A program made the translations under genes and the position numbers. Positions 44,402 to 53,205 of a stretch of 64,000 nt of DNA are shown piece after piece. Below the pieces are notes generated by a model. It had not been told where the DNA came from, searched no databases, and saw only the letters and a list, made by a program, of their open reading frames with translations. The stretch comes from Streptomyces sp. RPA4-2. GTDB taxonomy: Bacteria; Actinomycetota; Actinomycetes; Streptomycetales; Streptomycetaceae. The stretch's first letter is position 1. Every line of letters begins with the position of its first letter. The stretch spans positions 8,990,001 to 9,054,000 of the forward strand of contig NZ_CP050975.2 of assembly GCF_012273515.2 (NCBI RefSeq). Reading direction: 5' to 3'.

Positions 44402-44560
44402 GTGATCGCCGACCTCACCCTTCCCTGGAACCCCGATTCGTCGAAAGACACGTCAATCGCGTCAAGGTGCTCAAGCGCCACATGTTCGGCCGCGCTGCTA
44501 TCGCTTTCCTGGCGGAAGCGGGTCCCGCTGGTTGTCGTTGGTTCAGAGAAGTCACCAGCC
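44402..44560 (+). pseudogene. C-terminal fragment of an ISL3-family transposase, frameshifted
   Basis: Two frames together spell the ISL3 tail: ADLTLPWN in one, then VERHVNRVKVLKRHMFGRAAIAFL in the next, with LSWRKRVPLV back in the first. The family ending is LTLPWNSGxxEGHVNRxKxLKRQMFGRAGxxLLRKRVLL. Only this tail survives, and it contains frameshifts. The remaining sequence to 45120 holds nothing I recognise. Confidence 0.6.
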
Positions 44561-45135
44561 CGAAACCGATCACACCGCTCCACACGGGTCGGGGCGTCAC
44601 GAACCTCCACGACAGCCCCGAGCCACACCAGCTGTGGGATCTGAAATTTCGCTGCACAGTCTCAGGACTGGCTGCACTTGTCCACCCGACATCAGACCAA
44701 CTGCTCAGTACCGACACCCATTCAGGGCCGGTGGCCGAGAGACGCTCACCCTTGGCTCCCCAAACGGCATCGTGGCCTTGTGGGCCGTTCCTCGGGTTGG
44801 GGTAGCGCCATGAACAGTCTCGCTGTGACCGTCAGTGTTCGCCAGACGAGTGGCCAGTTCCTCGAGGACCTGCCGTTGGGCTGCTGTCTCGGTCGACGTG
44901 CTGAGGGCTGCTGCGCCGTGGCGGACACTCCAGTGGCGCAAGGGACAGAGGCACTACTCCGGCACGAATTGGCCGTCCACGACGCGACACCAGCCAACTT
45001 GAGTGCCGGAGCGGGGCCAGTTGAAGTTGCCACACACACCCGCTGCGAGAACGCCGTCGGTAGGGGCGCCCCGGTCGCGCCAGCAGCCGATCCGCAGCAC
45101 AGCAGGAGTCTTTCGGTGATCCGTCAACCGTTTGC

Positions 45136-45759
45136 TCAGACGGGAAGTTCGCTGATGCTGAGGGCGAAGTCCAGGTTCCCCACTCCGTGGTTGGCGAGGC
45201 CCACCGTGACCACGCCCGCTCCTTCCAGCCAGTGCGCCATTTTCAGGCCGCCGACGTCCAGCGGGCGCAGCCCGAGGCTCTCGATGAACGCCTCCACGCG
45301 TGCCTTGGCCTGCGCATTGTCGCCGGCGAGGAAGACGTCGGGCCGACCCTTCTCCAGGACCTGACGGAAGATGGTGTTGAACGCCTTCACCACGCCGGCG
45401 CTGGCCGGGGCGGCCTTGGCGACTTCCTGCGCGATCGAGGTCTCCCCGTGGTGGGCCAGCCCGTCGAACGTGGAGTTGAAGGGATTGCTGATGTCGACGA
45501 TGACCTTGCCCGCGAGAGCGTCGCCGTACTGGGCGACTACCGGCACGACACCGTCGTACAGCAGGGCCACTATGACGATGTCCCCGGCCGGGGCGGTGCC
45601 CCATACTCCCGTCGTGGTGCCGCCGCCGAGAGCCGTGGCCAGGTCCGCGGCCTTGGACTGATCGCGGCCCATGACCTCGACGGTGTTGCCGCCCGCTACC
45701 GCCCGCGCGCCGATGGTGCGGGCCATGTTCCCGGTGCCGATGATGCTGATGCTGCTCAT
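45136..45759 (-). CDS. NADPH-dependent F420 reductase-like / NAD(P)-binding protein
   Basis: The 207-residue protein opens MSSISIIGTGNMARTIGARAVAGGNTVEVMGRD, a Rossmann GxGxxA turn with the next strand ending in Arg as for NADP. It has KVIVDISNPF and VVKAFNTIFRQVLEKG, the signature of the F420-dependent NADP reductase family (FNO-like fold). Function in Streptomyces members is mostly unproven. Its paralogue at 58580-59212 is closely similar. It lies 33 bp downstream of an SDR gene, in one operon. Confidence 0.87.
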   Translation of the reverse strand: MSSISIIGTGNMARTIGARAVAGGNTVEVMGRDQSKAADLATALGGGTTTGVWGTAPAGDIVIVALLYDGVVPVVAQYGDALAGKVIVDISNPFNSTFDGLAHHGETSIAQEVAKAAPASAGVVKAFNTIFRQVLEKGRPDVFLAGDNAQAKARVEAFIESLGLRPLDVGGLKMAHWLEGAGVVTVGLANHGVGNLDFALSISELPV

Positions 45760-45792
45760 GAGAAGTCCTGTCCTCGTCGTGGGTTGTTCGGT

Positions 45793-46527
45793 TCAGATGG
45801 CGGTGGTGCCGCCGTCGGCGACGAGTTCCATGCCGTTGACGTAGCTGGAGTCGTCGGAGGCGAGGAAGAGGGCGGCGGTGGCGATCTCGTCGGGGCGGCC
45901 CATCTGGCCGCGGGGGATGAGGGACTCGAACTGGCGCTTGGTGGCCTCGTCGAAGAGTTCTGCCTGCTTGGCGGTGGCGACCTGGCCGGGGGTCAGGACG
46001 TTGACGCGGATACGGCGGTCCTTGAGTTCGTTGAGCCAGATTCGGGCCCAGGCCTGCTGGACGGCCTTGCTGCCGGCGTAGACGCTCCAGCCGGGGAAGG
46101 CGCCGAGGGAGGCGTTGGAGCCGGTCATGAGGATGGAGCCGCCGTCGTTGAAGAGCGGAAGGGCCTTCTGGACGGTGAACAGGGTGCCGCGGGCGTTGAG
46201 CCCGAACCAGGTGTCGAACTGGGTCTCGGTGATCTCGCCGAGCGGGGCGGGCTCGCCCCCTCCGGCGCTGGCCCACAGCACGTCGAGGCTGCCCTTCTCC
46301 CGCTTGACGGTGTCGTACAGGCGGTCCAGGTCGTCCAGGTCGGAGGCGTCGCCCTGAACACCGGTGACGTTGCGGCCTATCTGCTGCACGGCCTCGTCCA
46401 GGGCCTCCTGGCGGCGGCCGGTGATGAAGACGTGCGCTCCCTCGTCGACGAACAGCTTCGCCCCGGCCAGCGCCATGCCGCTGGTGCCGCCGGTGATAAC
46501 TGCCACCTTGCCGTCGAGCTTCCCCAT
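45793..46527 (-). CDS. Short-chain dehydrogenase/reductase (SDR)
   Basis: The 244-residue classical SDR has the cofactor turn TGGTSGMALAGAK near residue 12, the NAG-equivalent ASAGG, a catalytic Ser (TGSNAS), the YxxxK motif (YAGSKAVQQ) and the C-terminal NGMELVADGG. NNAG is replaced by WASAGGG. The ATG at 46527 has GGGAG five bases upstream; the GTG at 46533 does not. Substrate unknown. It is transcribed away from the TetR gene at 46671 and is probably its target. Confidence 0.92.
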   Translation of the reverse strand: MGKLDGKVAVITGGTSGMALAGAKLFVDEGAHVFITGRRQEALDEAVQQIGRNVTGVQGDASDLDDLDRLYDTVKREKGSLDVLWASAGGGEPAPLGEITETQFDTWFGLNARGTLFTVQKALPLFNDGGSILMTGSNASLGAFPGWSVYAGSKAVQQAWARIWLNELKDRRIRVNVLTPGQVATAKQAELFDEATKRQFESLIPRGQMGRPDEIATAALFLASDDSSYVNGMELVADGGTTAI

Positions 46528-46576
46528 CGTCACTCCCTTGAGTCGGTGGTGCCGTGTGCACCTGGGATGACGGTGT

Positions 46577-46639
46577 TATGTACACCGCCCTGTGTGCTTA
46601 CGGTATGGGGTGGGCGGCCGGGACGCAACTATGTACACC
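46577..46639. promoter_or_regulatory. TATGTACACC direct repeats between SDR and TetR genes
   Basis: The 10-mer TATGTACACC occurs at 46577-46586 and again at 46630-46639, 53 bp apart, in the 143-bp divergent region. GTGTGC occurs near the first. They are candidate TetR-binding sites controlling both directions. Confidence 0.5.
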
Positions 46640-46670
46640 AGTCGTTACCCAGCGGCGGTACGATGGAGCC

Positions 46671-47282
46671 ATGACGGAGTTGGAGAAGGGCCCCACGGGC
46701 CGCCGCCGCGGCCGGGGCGCCCGCGAGCGCATCATCAGCGCGTCCCAGCAGCTGTTCCGCGAGCAGGGCATCAACCGCACCGGCATGGACCAGCTCTGTG
46801 CGGCGGCCACGGTGTCCAAGCGCACGGCCTACCAGCACTTCACCGGCAAGGACGAACTCGTCGCCGAGTACCTGCGCCGGTTCGACCCCTCCGTTCTGTC
46901 CGGCGTGTTCGACCGCACCGATCTCACGCCGCGCGAACGGCTCCTCGCCGCCTTCGACATCCCTGCCACCACGCCCATGTGCCCCTACATCGCCGCCGCC
47001 GTCGAACTCCACGACCCCGAGCACCCCGCGTCCCAGTACGCACGCGACTACAAGAAAGCCGTCGCCGCGCGGCTCGCCGACACCGCCCGCGAAGCCGGCG
47101 CCGCCGACCCTGAACAGCTCGGCGAGCAACTTGCGCTGCTCATCGACGGCGCAGCGGCACGCACCCGGGTCCTCAACGCCGACGCCTTCCCCGCCGCCGC
47201 CGCCATCGCGGCCGTCCTCATCGACAACGCCATCCCGGCCCCAGCCGGCGATGACCGGCGGCGGGAGGAAGTGTCGAGTTGA
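46671..47282 (+). CDS. TetR-family regulator
   Basis: The 203-residue protein has GARERIISASQQLFREQGINRTGMDQLCAAATVSKRTAYQHFTGKDELVAEYL, a complete TetR helix-turn-helix (residues about 20-68). The C-terminal part (MCPYIAAAVELHDPEHPASQYARDYKKAVAARLADTAREAGA) fits regulators of SDR or oxidoreductase genes. ATG 46671 gives MTELEKG; an ATG at 46662 is in frame. The stop overlaps a short downstream frame. Confidence 0.9.
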   Translation: MTELEKGPTGRRRGRGARERIISASQQLFREQGINRTGMDQLCAAATVSKRTAYQHFTGKDELVAEYLRRFDPSVLSGVFDRTDLTPRERLLAAFDIPATTPMCPYIAAAVELHDPEHPASQYARDYKKAVAARLADTAREAGAADPEQLGEQLALLIDGAAARTRVLNADAFPAAAAIAAVLIDNAIPAPAGDDRRREEVSS

Positions 47283-47524
47283 CTTGGCACTCCGCGGCCG
47301 GGCTGGACGCGCTGCCGGTCGCGTGGCTGCGCCGGCTGGTACGCGACACCAGCCGCCCGGCACCTGGCCCGGACCTGCGGGCGTTTACGGAACTGGCCGC
47401 CCGCTTTCTGAAGGCCGCAGCAGAAGCCGCTGGGGAGACCGGCGACCCCCGGAGGTTTCAGGAGTTCGAGGACGTCATCCCGGCCCAGGGCGCTGACACG
47501 CCGCCGGTTCGAACAGACGGCTGA
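47279..47524 (+). CDS. Short downstream frame, hypothetical (81 aa)
   Basis: A TTG at 47279 overlaps the TetR stop codon and opens MTWHSAAGLDALPVAWLRRLVRDTSRPAPGP, continuing as a mixed helix (LRAFTELAARFLKAAAEAAG). The overlap suggests translational coupling, but the codon is weak and I know no relative. A long hairpin follows 55 bp after the stop. Confidence 0.35.
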   Translation: MTWHSAAGLDALPVAWLRRLVRDTSRPAPGPDLRAFTELAARFLKAAAEAAGETGDPRRFQEFEDVIPAQGADTPPVRTDG

Positions 47525-47579
47525 TCACACGCGTCCGTACGCGGTGGCGCGTGAAAAACTCGTACGCAACTGGCGGGTT

Positions 47580-47632
47580 CTGAAGATGTGGGTGGCCCGC
47601 CAGCGACGCTGGCGAGCCACCCACATCTTCAG
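47580..47632. repeat. Long near-perfect hairpin (26-bp arms, 1-base loop)
   Basis: The arm from 47580 (CTGAAGATGTGGGTGGCCCG...) pairs with its complement ending at 47632 with 25 of 26 matches and a single A between them. It lies 16 bp outside the left end of the Tn3-type transposon. As a terminator it would be unusually long; it could also be a remnant of a mobile element. Confidence 0.7.
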
Positions 47633-47648
47633 AAAAACGAGCCGGAGA

Positions 47649-47713
47649 GGGGTATCGCCGAGGTGAACCCAAAAGGGGCCATGGGATGATCTTGAAGCTG
47701 TGAGGGCCCGGCC
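47649..47713 (+). repeat. Left terminal inverted repeat of the Tn3-type transposon
   Basis: It begins GGGGTATCGCCGAGGTGAAC and ends in GGCCCGGCC. It pairs with 53996-54060 with three mismatches in 65 bp. It is longer than the usual 38-40 bp, although the outer 40 bp alone would suffice. Confidence 0.85.
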
Positions 47714-47778
47714 CGTCACCCGTCGGCTCAGTGTCGTTGGTGGTGATGTTGACTGTGGTCTGGGGCCTGGGGTGGGTT

Positions 47779-47928
47779 GTGACCTCGATCGAACGGACCG
47801 CTTATCCGCAGTTCAAGCGGCTGATCACCGCGCATGAGCTGCATCTGTTCTTCTCACCGACTCGCGAGGAGCTGGAGTGGGCCGCCGACCGTACGGACAG
47901 CGATGAGCATCTGCTGGCACTGGCCGGC
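47779..47928 (+). pseudogene. tnpA: N-terminal fragment of a Tn3-family transposase (DUF4158)
   Basis: From GTG 47779 the frame reads VTSIERTAYPQFKRLITAHELHLFFSPTREELEWAADRTDSDEHLLALA. This is the opening of the DUF4158 domain of actinobacterial Tn3-type transposases. After about 50 of nearly 1000 residues the sequence changes to unrelated DNA. The catalytic DDE domain is absent from the whole element. Confidence 0.8.
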
Positions 47929-48419
47929 CACGGGAAGCCCCAGGCGTATCCGGAGGCCGTCGAAACAACGCGATCGGTCACGTCCCGTGGTGGCCGGAGG
48001 AAGCACCCGGCCCGGTGGCGGGCCGGCAGGAGTGGGAGCGCGGCGCTCTCAACGCGCTTGCTCGAAGCCGGGGTTGGCAGCCCGAGTGGCCGGCCCGGCG
48101 GACCGGTTTCGCCGCCCAGCGCGACGTCCTGTGAGTTCTCCAGAATCTTGCTGAGGTCCTTCACCACCGCCAGCGCCGTCAGCATGAGTCTCCTCGACTT
48201 CGACCAGGCCGCAGAATGGTCGGACAAAACGAGGACACTTCAGGAATTCCGAAGCTACGTCACAGGTTGGCCGAGCACGCCAACGAGGGAGAAACCCCAG
48301 GCCAGGGACTCTGGGCCCCAGCAGGAGTCACGGGAACTCACGGGATGTCGCACAGAGCCCCGTGAGTTCAGAGAAACTGAAGCCTGTTCAGTGGGAACTC
48401 GGGGGTCGGTCCGTGTGCA
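47929..48419. other. No recognisable gene
   Basis: The frame from the tnpA fragment stays open to 48492, but its sequence (Ser/Arg/Thr-rich) carries no motif and looks non-coding. It lies between the transposase stump and a hypothetical gene within the transposon. Confidence 0.4.
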
Positions 48420-48779
48420 TCAGGTGGGGTCGCCCGTGGGTTCGGCGGGAACGCGGGGGTGTGCTTCGGTCGTGACCTCGGCATCGATCTGAGCTACTTC
48501 TTCGTCGCCGCCGTATTCGAGGAAGGCGTACTCGTCATCGAGTTCGGCGAGCCGTGCTGTCAGGGGCAGCTCGTGCCCGTAGCGCTGGTTGATCCGGAAA
48601 GTGAGCTCCCAAGGTTTCAGCTCACCGGCCATCATGCGTCGTGCGAGCTCTCGCGCGGCGGCTTCTCGGCCGGCCTCACTGGCAATCGGATAGAGAATGA
48701 GGCCGAGCTCATCGAGCGCTTCGGGGAGCAAGTCGTGCACATCGTAGTCCGCCTCTGCGCGTGTGCAGGCTGCCAGCAC
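48420..48779 (-). CDS. Hypothetical acidic protein, possibly N-terminally truncated
   Basis: From GTG 48779 the 119-residue product reads VLAACTRAEADYDVHDLLPEALDELGLILYPIASEAGREAAARELARRMMAGELKPWELTFRINQRYGHELPLTARLAELDDEYAFLEYGGDEE. It is helical and acidic, with no signal peptide or membrane segment, like the small cytosolic proteins encoded beside toxins or transport genes. The frame continues upstream into the azlC remnant on the other strand, so the original N-terminus may be missing. Function unknown. Confidence 0.5.
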   Translation of the reverse strand: MLAACTRAEADYDVHDLLPEALDELGLILYPIASEAGREAAARELARRMMAGELKPWELTFRINQRYGHELPLTARLAELDDEYAFLEYGGDEEVAQIDAEVTTEAHPRVPAEPTGDPT

Positions 48780-48799
48780 CCTAACGACGTGGGGAGCGA

Positions 48800-49155
48800 T
48801 TGAGGTCGGCGGCTGGCCTGGGGGCGTGCGTGGTGCTCGCGCTCGCCCAACCCGACCTGCCCCGGCAGCGCGCCGCGTACTGGGCCTGCGGGGTCGGAGT
48901 ACTGGTCTGCTGGCCGAGCGGCGCGCTCGTCGGCGCGCTGGCGGCAACCTCATTCACGACACCGACGCGCTGGGGCTGGACGCCGTGTTCCCCGCGGTGA
49001 TCCTGCCGGCCCTGCGGGAGCGGGGTGTGCGGCGGGCGACGCTGACCGGGGCGGCGATCGCGCTGGCCACCACCCCCTTCCTGCCGGCCGGGCTGCCGGA
49101 GCTGCTGGCGCTCGCCGGGATGGCGCTCAACCCGATCACCGCGGAGGCCATCTGA
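48800..49155 (+). pseudogene. azlC: AzlC-type branched-chain amino acid exporter subunit, truncated and frameshifted
   Basis: The C-terminal half of an AzlC permease is spread over two frames. First comes LGACVVLALAQPDLPRQRAAYWACGVGVLVCWPSGALVGALA. Then, after a shift near 48945, come NLIHDTDALGLDAVFPAVILPALRERGVRRATLTGAAIALATTPFLPAGLPELLALAGMA. The first ~100 residues are missing. AzlC works with AzlD in amino-acid export; the azlD gene follows with a 1-bp overlap and is intact. Confidence 0.8.
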
Positions 49156-49478
49156 TGCCGTACCCCTTCGCCATGCTGGCCGCGCTGCTGGCACTGGCCG
49201 CCGGTACCTTCGCGTTCCGCCTGGTCGGGCCGTTGCTGTGGGCCAGAGTCGCCTTGCCGCCGCGCGCCGAGGACTTGCTCAAGACCGCGGCCATCGTGCT
49301 GCTGGCCGCGCTGGTGGCGACCGCGTCGCTGACAACGGGGCACGGCGCGGCGGGGATCGCCCGGCCGGCCGGAGTGGTGGTCGGCGGGCTGCTGGCGGCG
49401 CGCAAGGCACCCTTCCTGCTGGTGGTGCTGGCCGCAGCGGCCACCACGGCGCTGCTGCGCCTCGCCCGCGTCAACTGA
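49155..49478 (+). CDS. azlD: AzlD-type branched-chain amino acid transport protein
   Basis: The 107-residue membrane protein (MPYPFAMLAALLALAAGTFAFRLVGPLLW ... EDLLKTAAIVLLAALVATASL ... AAGIARPAGVVVGGLLAARKAPFLLVVLAAAATTALLR) has four hydrophobic segments and the RLxGP motif of AzlD. ATG overlaps the azlC stop (TGATG). Since its partner azlC is broken here, it is probably without function unless a second AzlC exists elsewhere. Confidence 0.88.
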   Translation: MPYPFAMLAALLALAAGTFAFRLVGPLLWARVALPPRAEDLLKTAAIVLLAALVATASLTTGHGAAGIARPAGVVVGGLLAARKAPFLLVVLAAAATTALLRLARVN

Positions 49479-49571
49479 CCCGCCGGCGCCGGGCACACGA
49501 GGAACGTACGCGGCCGTCGATGACCGGGAACCTGCCCCGGCGCGGCCCTCCGCACGGCCGGGGGCACCGGT

Positions 49572-50909
49572 TCAGGTCGGCCGGCCGGCCGGGGCACCGA
49601 GGGTGGTGTCATCCACAGGCTTATCGGGGCTCGGGTACGCCGCCTTCGGTCCGGGGACCGTCACCAGCGTCGTGCCCAGCGCCAGGCCCAGCGCGGGGAG
49701 CAGCGGGAACCGGCCGTCGTACGCGAAGCCGTGCACGGCGAAGCGGCTCAAAGCGGCGACGCTCACCGCCAGGCCGAACCAGAGCGCCCAGGACCGGCGC
49801 GGGCCGGCGTCCGGCCGTGTCCGCTCGTAAAGGAGCGTCAGCCAGTGTTCCAGCGGCCGCAGCGCCAGCAGCACCCCCGCCATGGCAACGCCGAGCACCA
49901 GCAGCCACGGCGCCCGTAGTTCCCACCATGCCGCGGACCCGAACGCGGGCTCGGGCGCGAGCCCGGTCAGATAGAACACGGCGGCGACGACCAGCACCGG
50001 CAGCATGTGCCAGAGGTAGAGCGTCATACTGGCGCCGCCCACCGGGCGCACCAGCCGCCATACCCGCGCCCGGTCCAGAAGCCGCCGCATCGCGGGCCCG
50101 GCCAGCAGGCACAGGCCGATCTCGGCCACCACCCACGCCAGCATGGCCGCCGACGGCGGATCGGTGTTGCCGGGGCTCTGCCCGGTCACCAGGATCAGGC
50201 TGACCGGGAAAGGCCCGACGGTGATCAGCGCGGCGAAGGCGAGTCCGCCTGCCGCCGCCATCACGGCCGGCACCGGCCGACGCCCCGTCAGCAGGCCGTC
50301 GCGCCAGCAGAAGCCCAACTGATAGGCCACACCCCACACGAGCACATAGTTGAGCAGTCCGACGTACGGCGTCCGCGCTGTCTCCACCAGGGTGTCGGCT
50401 GCCAGCGCCACAGCGCCCATCGCCAGCGGGACGAGGGCTCCCCAGCGTCGGTGCGCCGCGTGCAGCGCCGGAGTCAGGGCGCTCAGGAGCAGATACACCG
50501 GAAGGAACCAGAACTGCATCCCCATCGCCCAGCCCACCAGCGCGAGGGTGTCCGGGTCCACGCCGACAGCCGAGCAGATCCCGACGGCCAGCAGCACCAG
50601 CGCGCTGTACACGGCCGCCGGAAGAAGCAGCCGCAGAGCCCGCCGTCTCACCCACCCGCCGGCCGTACCGCCTGAAGCGCGGACCCGCGACCAGGAGCCG
50701 CCCGCGGCGTGGCCCCCGGCCAGGAAGAACAGCGGCATGATCTGGAATCCCAGGGTCAGCCACTGGGTCCAGTGGATGGTCGCCAGCAGTTCCGGCGCGG
50801 TGATCTCCCCACCGGGCCCCCGCACCAGAGCGGTGATCAGCCAGTGGCCGAGTACGACCAGGACGATCGCCCACGCACGCAAGAAGTCGACGTACCGGTC
50901 TCTGCTCAT
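49572..50909 (-). CDS. Acyltransferase family membrane protein (Acyl_transf_3)
   Basis: The 445-residue protein begins RDRYVDFLRAWAIVLVVLGHWLITALV, containing the conserved Arg/His pair of acyltransferase-3 proteins. It has about ten membrane helices (for example IMPLFFLAGGHAAGGS, MQFWFLPVYLLLSALTP, VGGASMTLYLWHMLPVLVVAAVFYL). Such enzymes O-acylate sugars or other extracytoplasmic molecules. Length is normal and the gene is intact. It is cargo of the Tn3-type transposon. Confidence 0.9.
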   Translation of the reverse strand: MSRDRYVDFLRAWAIVLVVLGHWLITALVRGPGGEITAPELLATIHWTQWLTLGFQIMPLFFLAGGHAAGGSWSRVRASGGTAGGWVRRRALRLLLPAAVYSALVLLAVGICSAVGVDPDTLALVGWAMGMQFWFLPVYLLLSALTPALHAAHRRWGALVPLAMGAVALAADTLVETARTPYVGLLNYVLVWGVAYQLGFCWRDGLLTGRRPVPAVMAAAGGLAFAALITVGPFPVSLILVTGQSPGNTDPPSAAMLAWVVAEIGLCLLAGPAMRRLLDRARVWRLVRPVGGASMTLYLWHMLPVLVVAAVFYLTGLAPEPAFGSAAWWELRAPWLLVLGVAMAGVLLALRPLEHWLTLLYERTRPDAGPRRSWALWFGLAVSVAALSRFAVHGFAYDGRFPLLPALGLALGTTLVTVPGPKAAYPSPDKPVDDTTLGAPAGRPT

Positions 50910-51238
50910 ACGGCGTCATGCTGCCGCAGCGCGGGCGCGCCGCACAACCTCTCCGAGGCGGCCACGCGGATCCGGCCGCGGGGAGGGTGGCACCACGCCA
51001 ATTTTGGGCATGACCCTGCCAACGGAAGGGGTCGCCCCGGCATGCTTCGTAGCGGGTCCATCCGGCCCTCAACCCCAGGGCCGCCAACCGCGCCTGCGAT
51101 CGTAAGTCCGGGGCTGTCTAGGCCGGCGACGAGCGCATCACAGGCCGCGCTGACAACATCGCTTGCGGGAATCTCGCCCACGCTCCAGAGAGTGGCGCGG
51201 TCCTGCAGTTCGCTGGCTGCTGCTTCGGGCGACGGCAT
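50906..51238 (-). pseudogene. Fragment of an uncharacterised protein
   Basis: ATG 51238 opens MPSPEAAASELQDRATLWSVGEIPASDVVSAACDALVAGLDSPGLTIA, which looks like the N-terminus of a small helical Streptomyces protein. After residue 48 the composition changes to Gly/Pro/Arg-rich and the frame runs to the start of the acyltransferase. The join at about 51095 is probably a deletion scar. Confidence 0.4.
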
Positions 51239-51281
51239 CCGCCTATGATCCCTTCACTCTCGGGTCCTGGTCGAACAGGTT

Positions 51282-52871
51282 TCACCGGTGCTGCAGCTCG
51301 GCAGCTTGTTCCAGCAGGGCCCGCGCGGAGTCTGCGTAACGCATCGCGGTCTTCTCATCGAGCCCGAAGACCTCGGCGAGGTGAAGCGGATCAGGGCCTT
51401 GGATTATGGCCTCTTCGAGGCGCCGGTCGACGCGGAGCCTCTCCAGGGTCGCGGTCTGCCCGCGCATCGGCGCGCTGATCCAGTGGTTGCTGGCGCGGCT
51501 GGTCTTGGTGGCGGTCTGGTTGTTGATCAGCAGGTGGAGGTTCGCGGTGTTAGGCCACCGTTTCCTTCGGTGTTCCAGCCAGTCCAGCAGCAGTTTCAGA
51601 GTGAGATCGTCGAGCGGGCGGACGCGTCCGGCGATGGTCATCCGCCGGTTCCCGATGTCGACGTCGTCGAGCTTGAGGGTGCCGATCTGCGCGACCCGGG
51701 CGGCATGGACCGCCACGAGGGCGAGGGCGAGGACGAGGCGTGCTGCCGGCGTAGTGGCCGCCGCGACCGATCGGTTGACCTGTTCGGGGATGAGCGGTTG
51801 GAGCACGGCGTACTGGTACTGCCCGACTTTGATCCGGCTGGTGGGATTGCGGAAGATGAGGCTGGCCCGCTTGGCCCACGTAAACAGCGAACGGAGGGCG
51901 ACAAGCTGTTCATGACGGTGACGGCCGTGCAAGGTCTTGAGATAAGCGAGGACCTCGTCGCGGGTCACTTCCCGCAGGTGGTCGCATCGGTCTGACCACT
52001 CCAGCAGTGCCGGGCGGACCCGGTTGAGGTAGAGCCAGACCGTGCCTGGTTGCCGTGGGAGGCTGCGAGGGCCGCCATCGTGCAGGGTCCGGGTCCACCT
52101 TTCGACCTCTGCGCGGATGCCGGGCGCGAGGCCCTCCAGCCTCGCGGCGAGCCAGCGTTCGAAGGACGGTTCGCTGTCGTCCTCGAAGATCCCCATCTCC
52201 TCCAGGACCGTGGTGGTGTGGCCGACCGGCAGATCGAGCGCCCGGAGCGGGGTGAACACCTCGCTGTGCCGGATGAGGTCGCCCTCGACGTAGCCGGTGA
52301 GGACAACGGCCAGGCCGCGGTTGACGGCGAAGCGGATAGTGCCTCCCCAACCCCGGGCTTCGGCGAGTCGGTAGGCGAGGTATTTCGCCCAAGCCAGCCA
52401 CGGGTTGGACAAGTCAACGGTCTTCGGGTCGAATCGTTGGTAGTTCCGGCTGACCTGCGCGAAGAGCGGTAGCTGAGTCGATCGGGGACTCGGGCGCCAA
52501 GCGGGAGACGGCGGCGGCTTTCGAGGGGCTCCCACTCGGCCGCCGTGACGCGCGGGACTCAGCGCGGAGCCCCTCCGGTAGTGCAGGCCCGCGAGGAAGA
52601 GCTGATGGTGCTGGACCGCTTGGAGCCATGGAGTCATCACCTCGCCGCTGACGGTGGCCTTGCCCGTGGTGGTCTTCACGTTGAGGCGGGCTTGGCAGGA
52701 GCACAAACGGCAGTAGTCGCGCTTGAGTGGTTGGTTCCGATGACAGCCGGCACATACGCCTGCCTCATGATTCCGGCTGAAAAAGTAGCAGGCGGGGCAG
52801 AACTGACCACGGCAATTTCCCCAGGCCAGGCAGCTCTCGCAGGAGTGGGCGGACTTGCGCAACGGGGTCAC
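51282..52871 (-). CDS. Tyrosine-recombinase-like protein with N-terminal zinc-knuckle cluster
   Basis: The 529-residue protein starts (GTG 52871) with five closely spaced CxxC-type motifs: CESC, CRGQFCPAC, CAGC and CRLCSC within residues 11-60, probably binding zinc. A core-binding domain follows (SDRCDHLREVTRDEVLAYLKTLHGRHRHEQLVALRSLFTWAKRASLI). The recombinase fold has Arg in VHAARVAQIGTLKLDDVDI and a candidate Tyr in EKTAMRYADSARALL. The usual HxxR box is not obvious. It starts 4 bp after the XRE gene, so it is the last gene of a three-gene operon. Confidence 0.75.
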   Translation of the reverse strand: MTPLRKSAHSCESCLAWGNCRGQFCPACYFFSRNHEAGVCAGCHRNQPLKRDYCRLCSCQARLNVKTTTGKATVSGEVMTPWLQAVQHHQLFLAGLHYRRGSALSPARHGGRVGAPRKPPPSPAWRPSPRSTQLPLFAQVSRNYQRFDPKTVDLSNPWLAWAKYLAYRLAEARGWGGTIRFAVNRGLAVVLTGYVEGDLIRHSEVFTPLRALDLPVGHTTTVLEEMGIFEDDSEPSFERWLAARLEGLAPGIRAEVERWTRTLHDGGPRSLPRQPGTVWLYLNRVRPALLEWSDRCDHLREVTRDEVLAYLKTLHGRHRHEQLVALRSLFTWAKRASLIFRNPTSRIKVGQYQYAVLQPLIPEQVNRSVAAATTPAARLVLALALVAVHAARVAQIGTLKLDDVDIGNRRMTIAGRVRPLDDLTLKLLLDWLEHRRKRWPNTANLHLLINNQTATKTSRASNHWISAPMRGQTATLERLRVDRRLEEAIIQGPDPLHLAEVFGLDEKTAMRYADSARALLEQAAELQHR

Positions 52872-52875
52872 CTAT

Positions 52876-53205
52876 TCACTCCGGCGGCAGCGATCGACCG
52901 TCGCGCCGCTTAGGGATCACCTTCGGCGCGACAGTCCCTGCACCGACCGCTGCTCGTTCTCTCTCCTCTTGCCCCGGGCTGCTGACCTTCTCTGGCTCGG
53001 GAATCAGCAGGTCGCCGATCTCGCAGCCGAGGACCACGCAGATGACGTCCAGGTCCTCCAGCTTGAGAGAGACGAGCTGGCCGGACCAAAGCCCGGACAT
53101 CTTCCCGGCCGAGATCACCAGGCCGCGCTCCGCGAGGTTTCGCTGGAGCTCGGACGCCTTCCAGATGCCCTTGTTCGCGGCGGTCAGCCGCAGGTTCCAC
53201 CTCAT
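52876..53205 (-). CDS. XRE-family helix-turn-helix protein between two recombinases
   Basis: The 109-residue protein opens MRWNLRLTAANKGIWKASELQRNLAERGLVISAGKMSGLWSGQLVSLKLEDLDVICVVLGCEIGDLLIPEPE, a Cro/C1-type DNA-binding domain. Its ATG overlaps the stop of the upstream recombinase (ATGA), and its stop lies 4 bp before the next gene. It may be a regulator or a directionality partner of the recombinases. The tail is charged and disordered. Confidence 0.85.
   Translation of the reverse strand: MRWNLRLTAANKGIWKASELQRNLAERGLVISAGKMSGLWSGQLVSLKLEDLDVICVVLGCEIGDLLIPEPEKVSSPGQEERERAAVGAGTVAPKVIPKRRDGRSLPPE

Noticed and set aside
44954..46585. A 543-residue minus-strand frame overlapping the SDR and F420-reductase-like genes
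   Set aside because: It is in a different phase from both real genes and is composed of Arg/Gly/His-rich antisense-like sequence.
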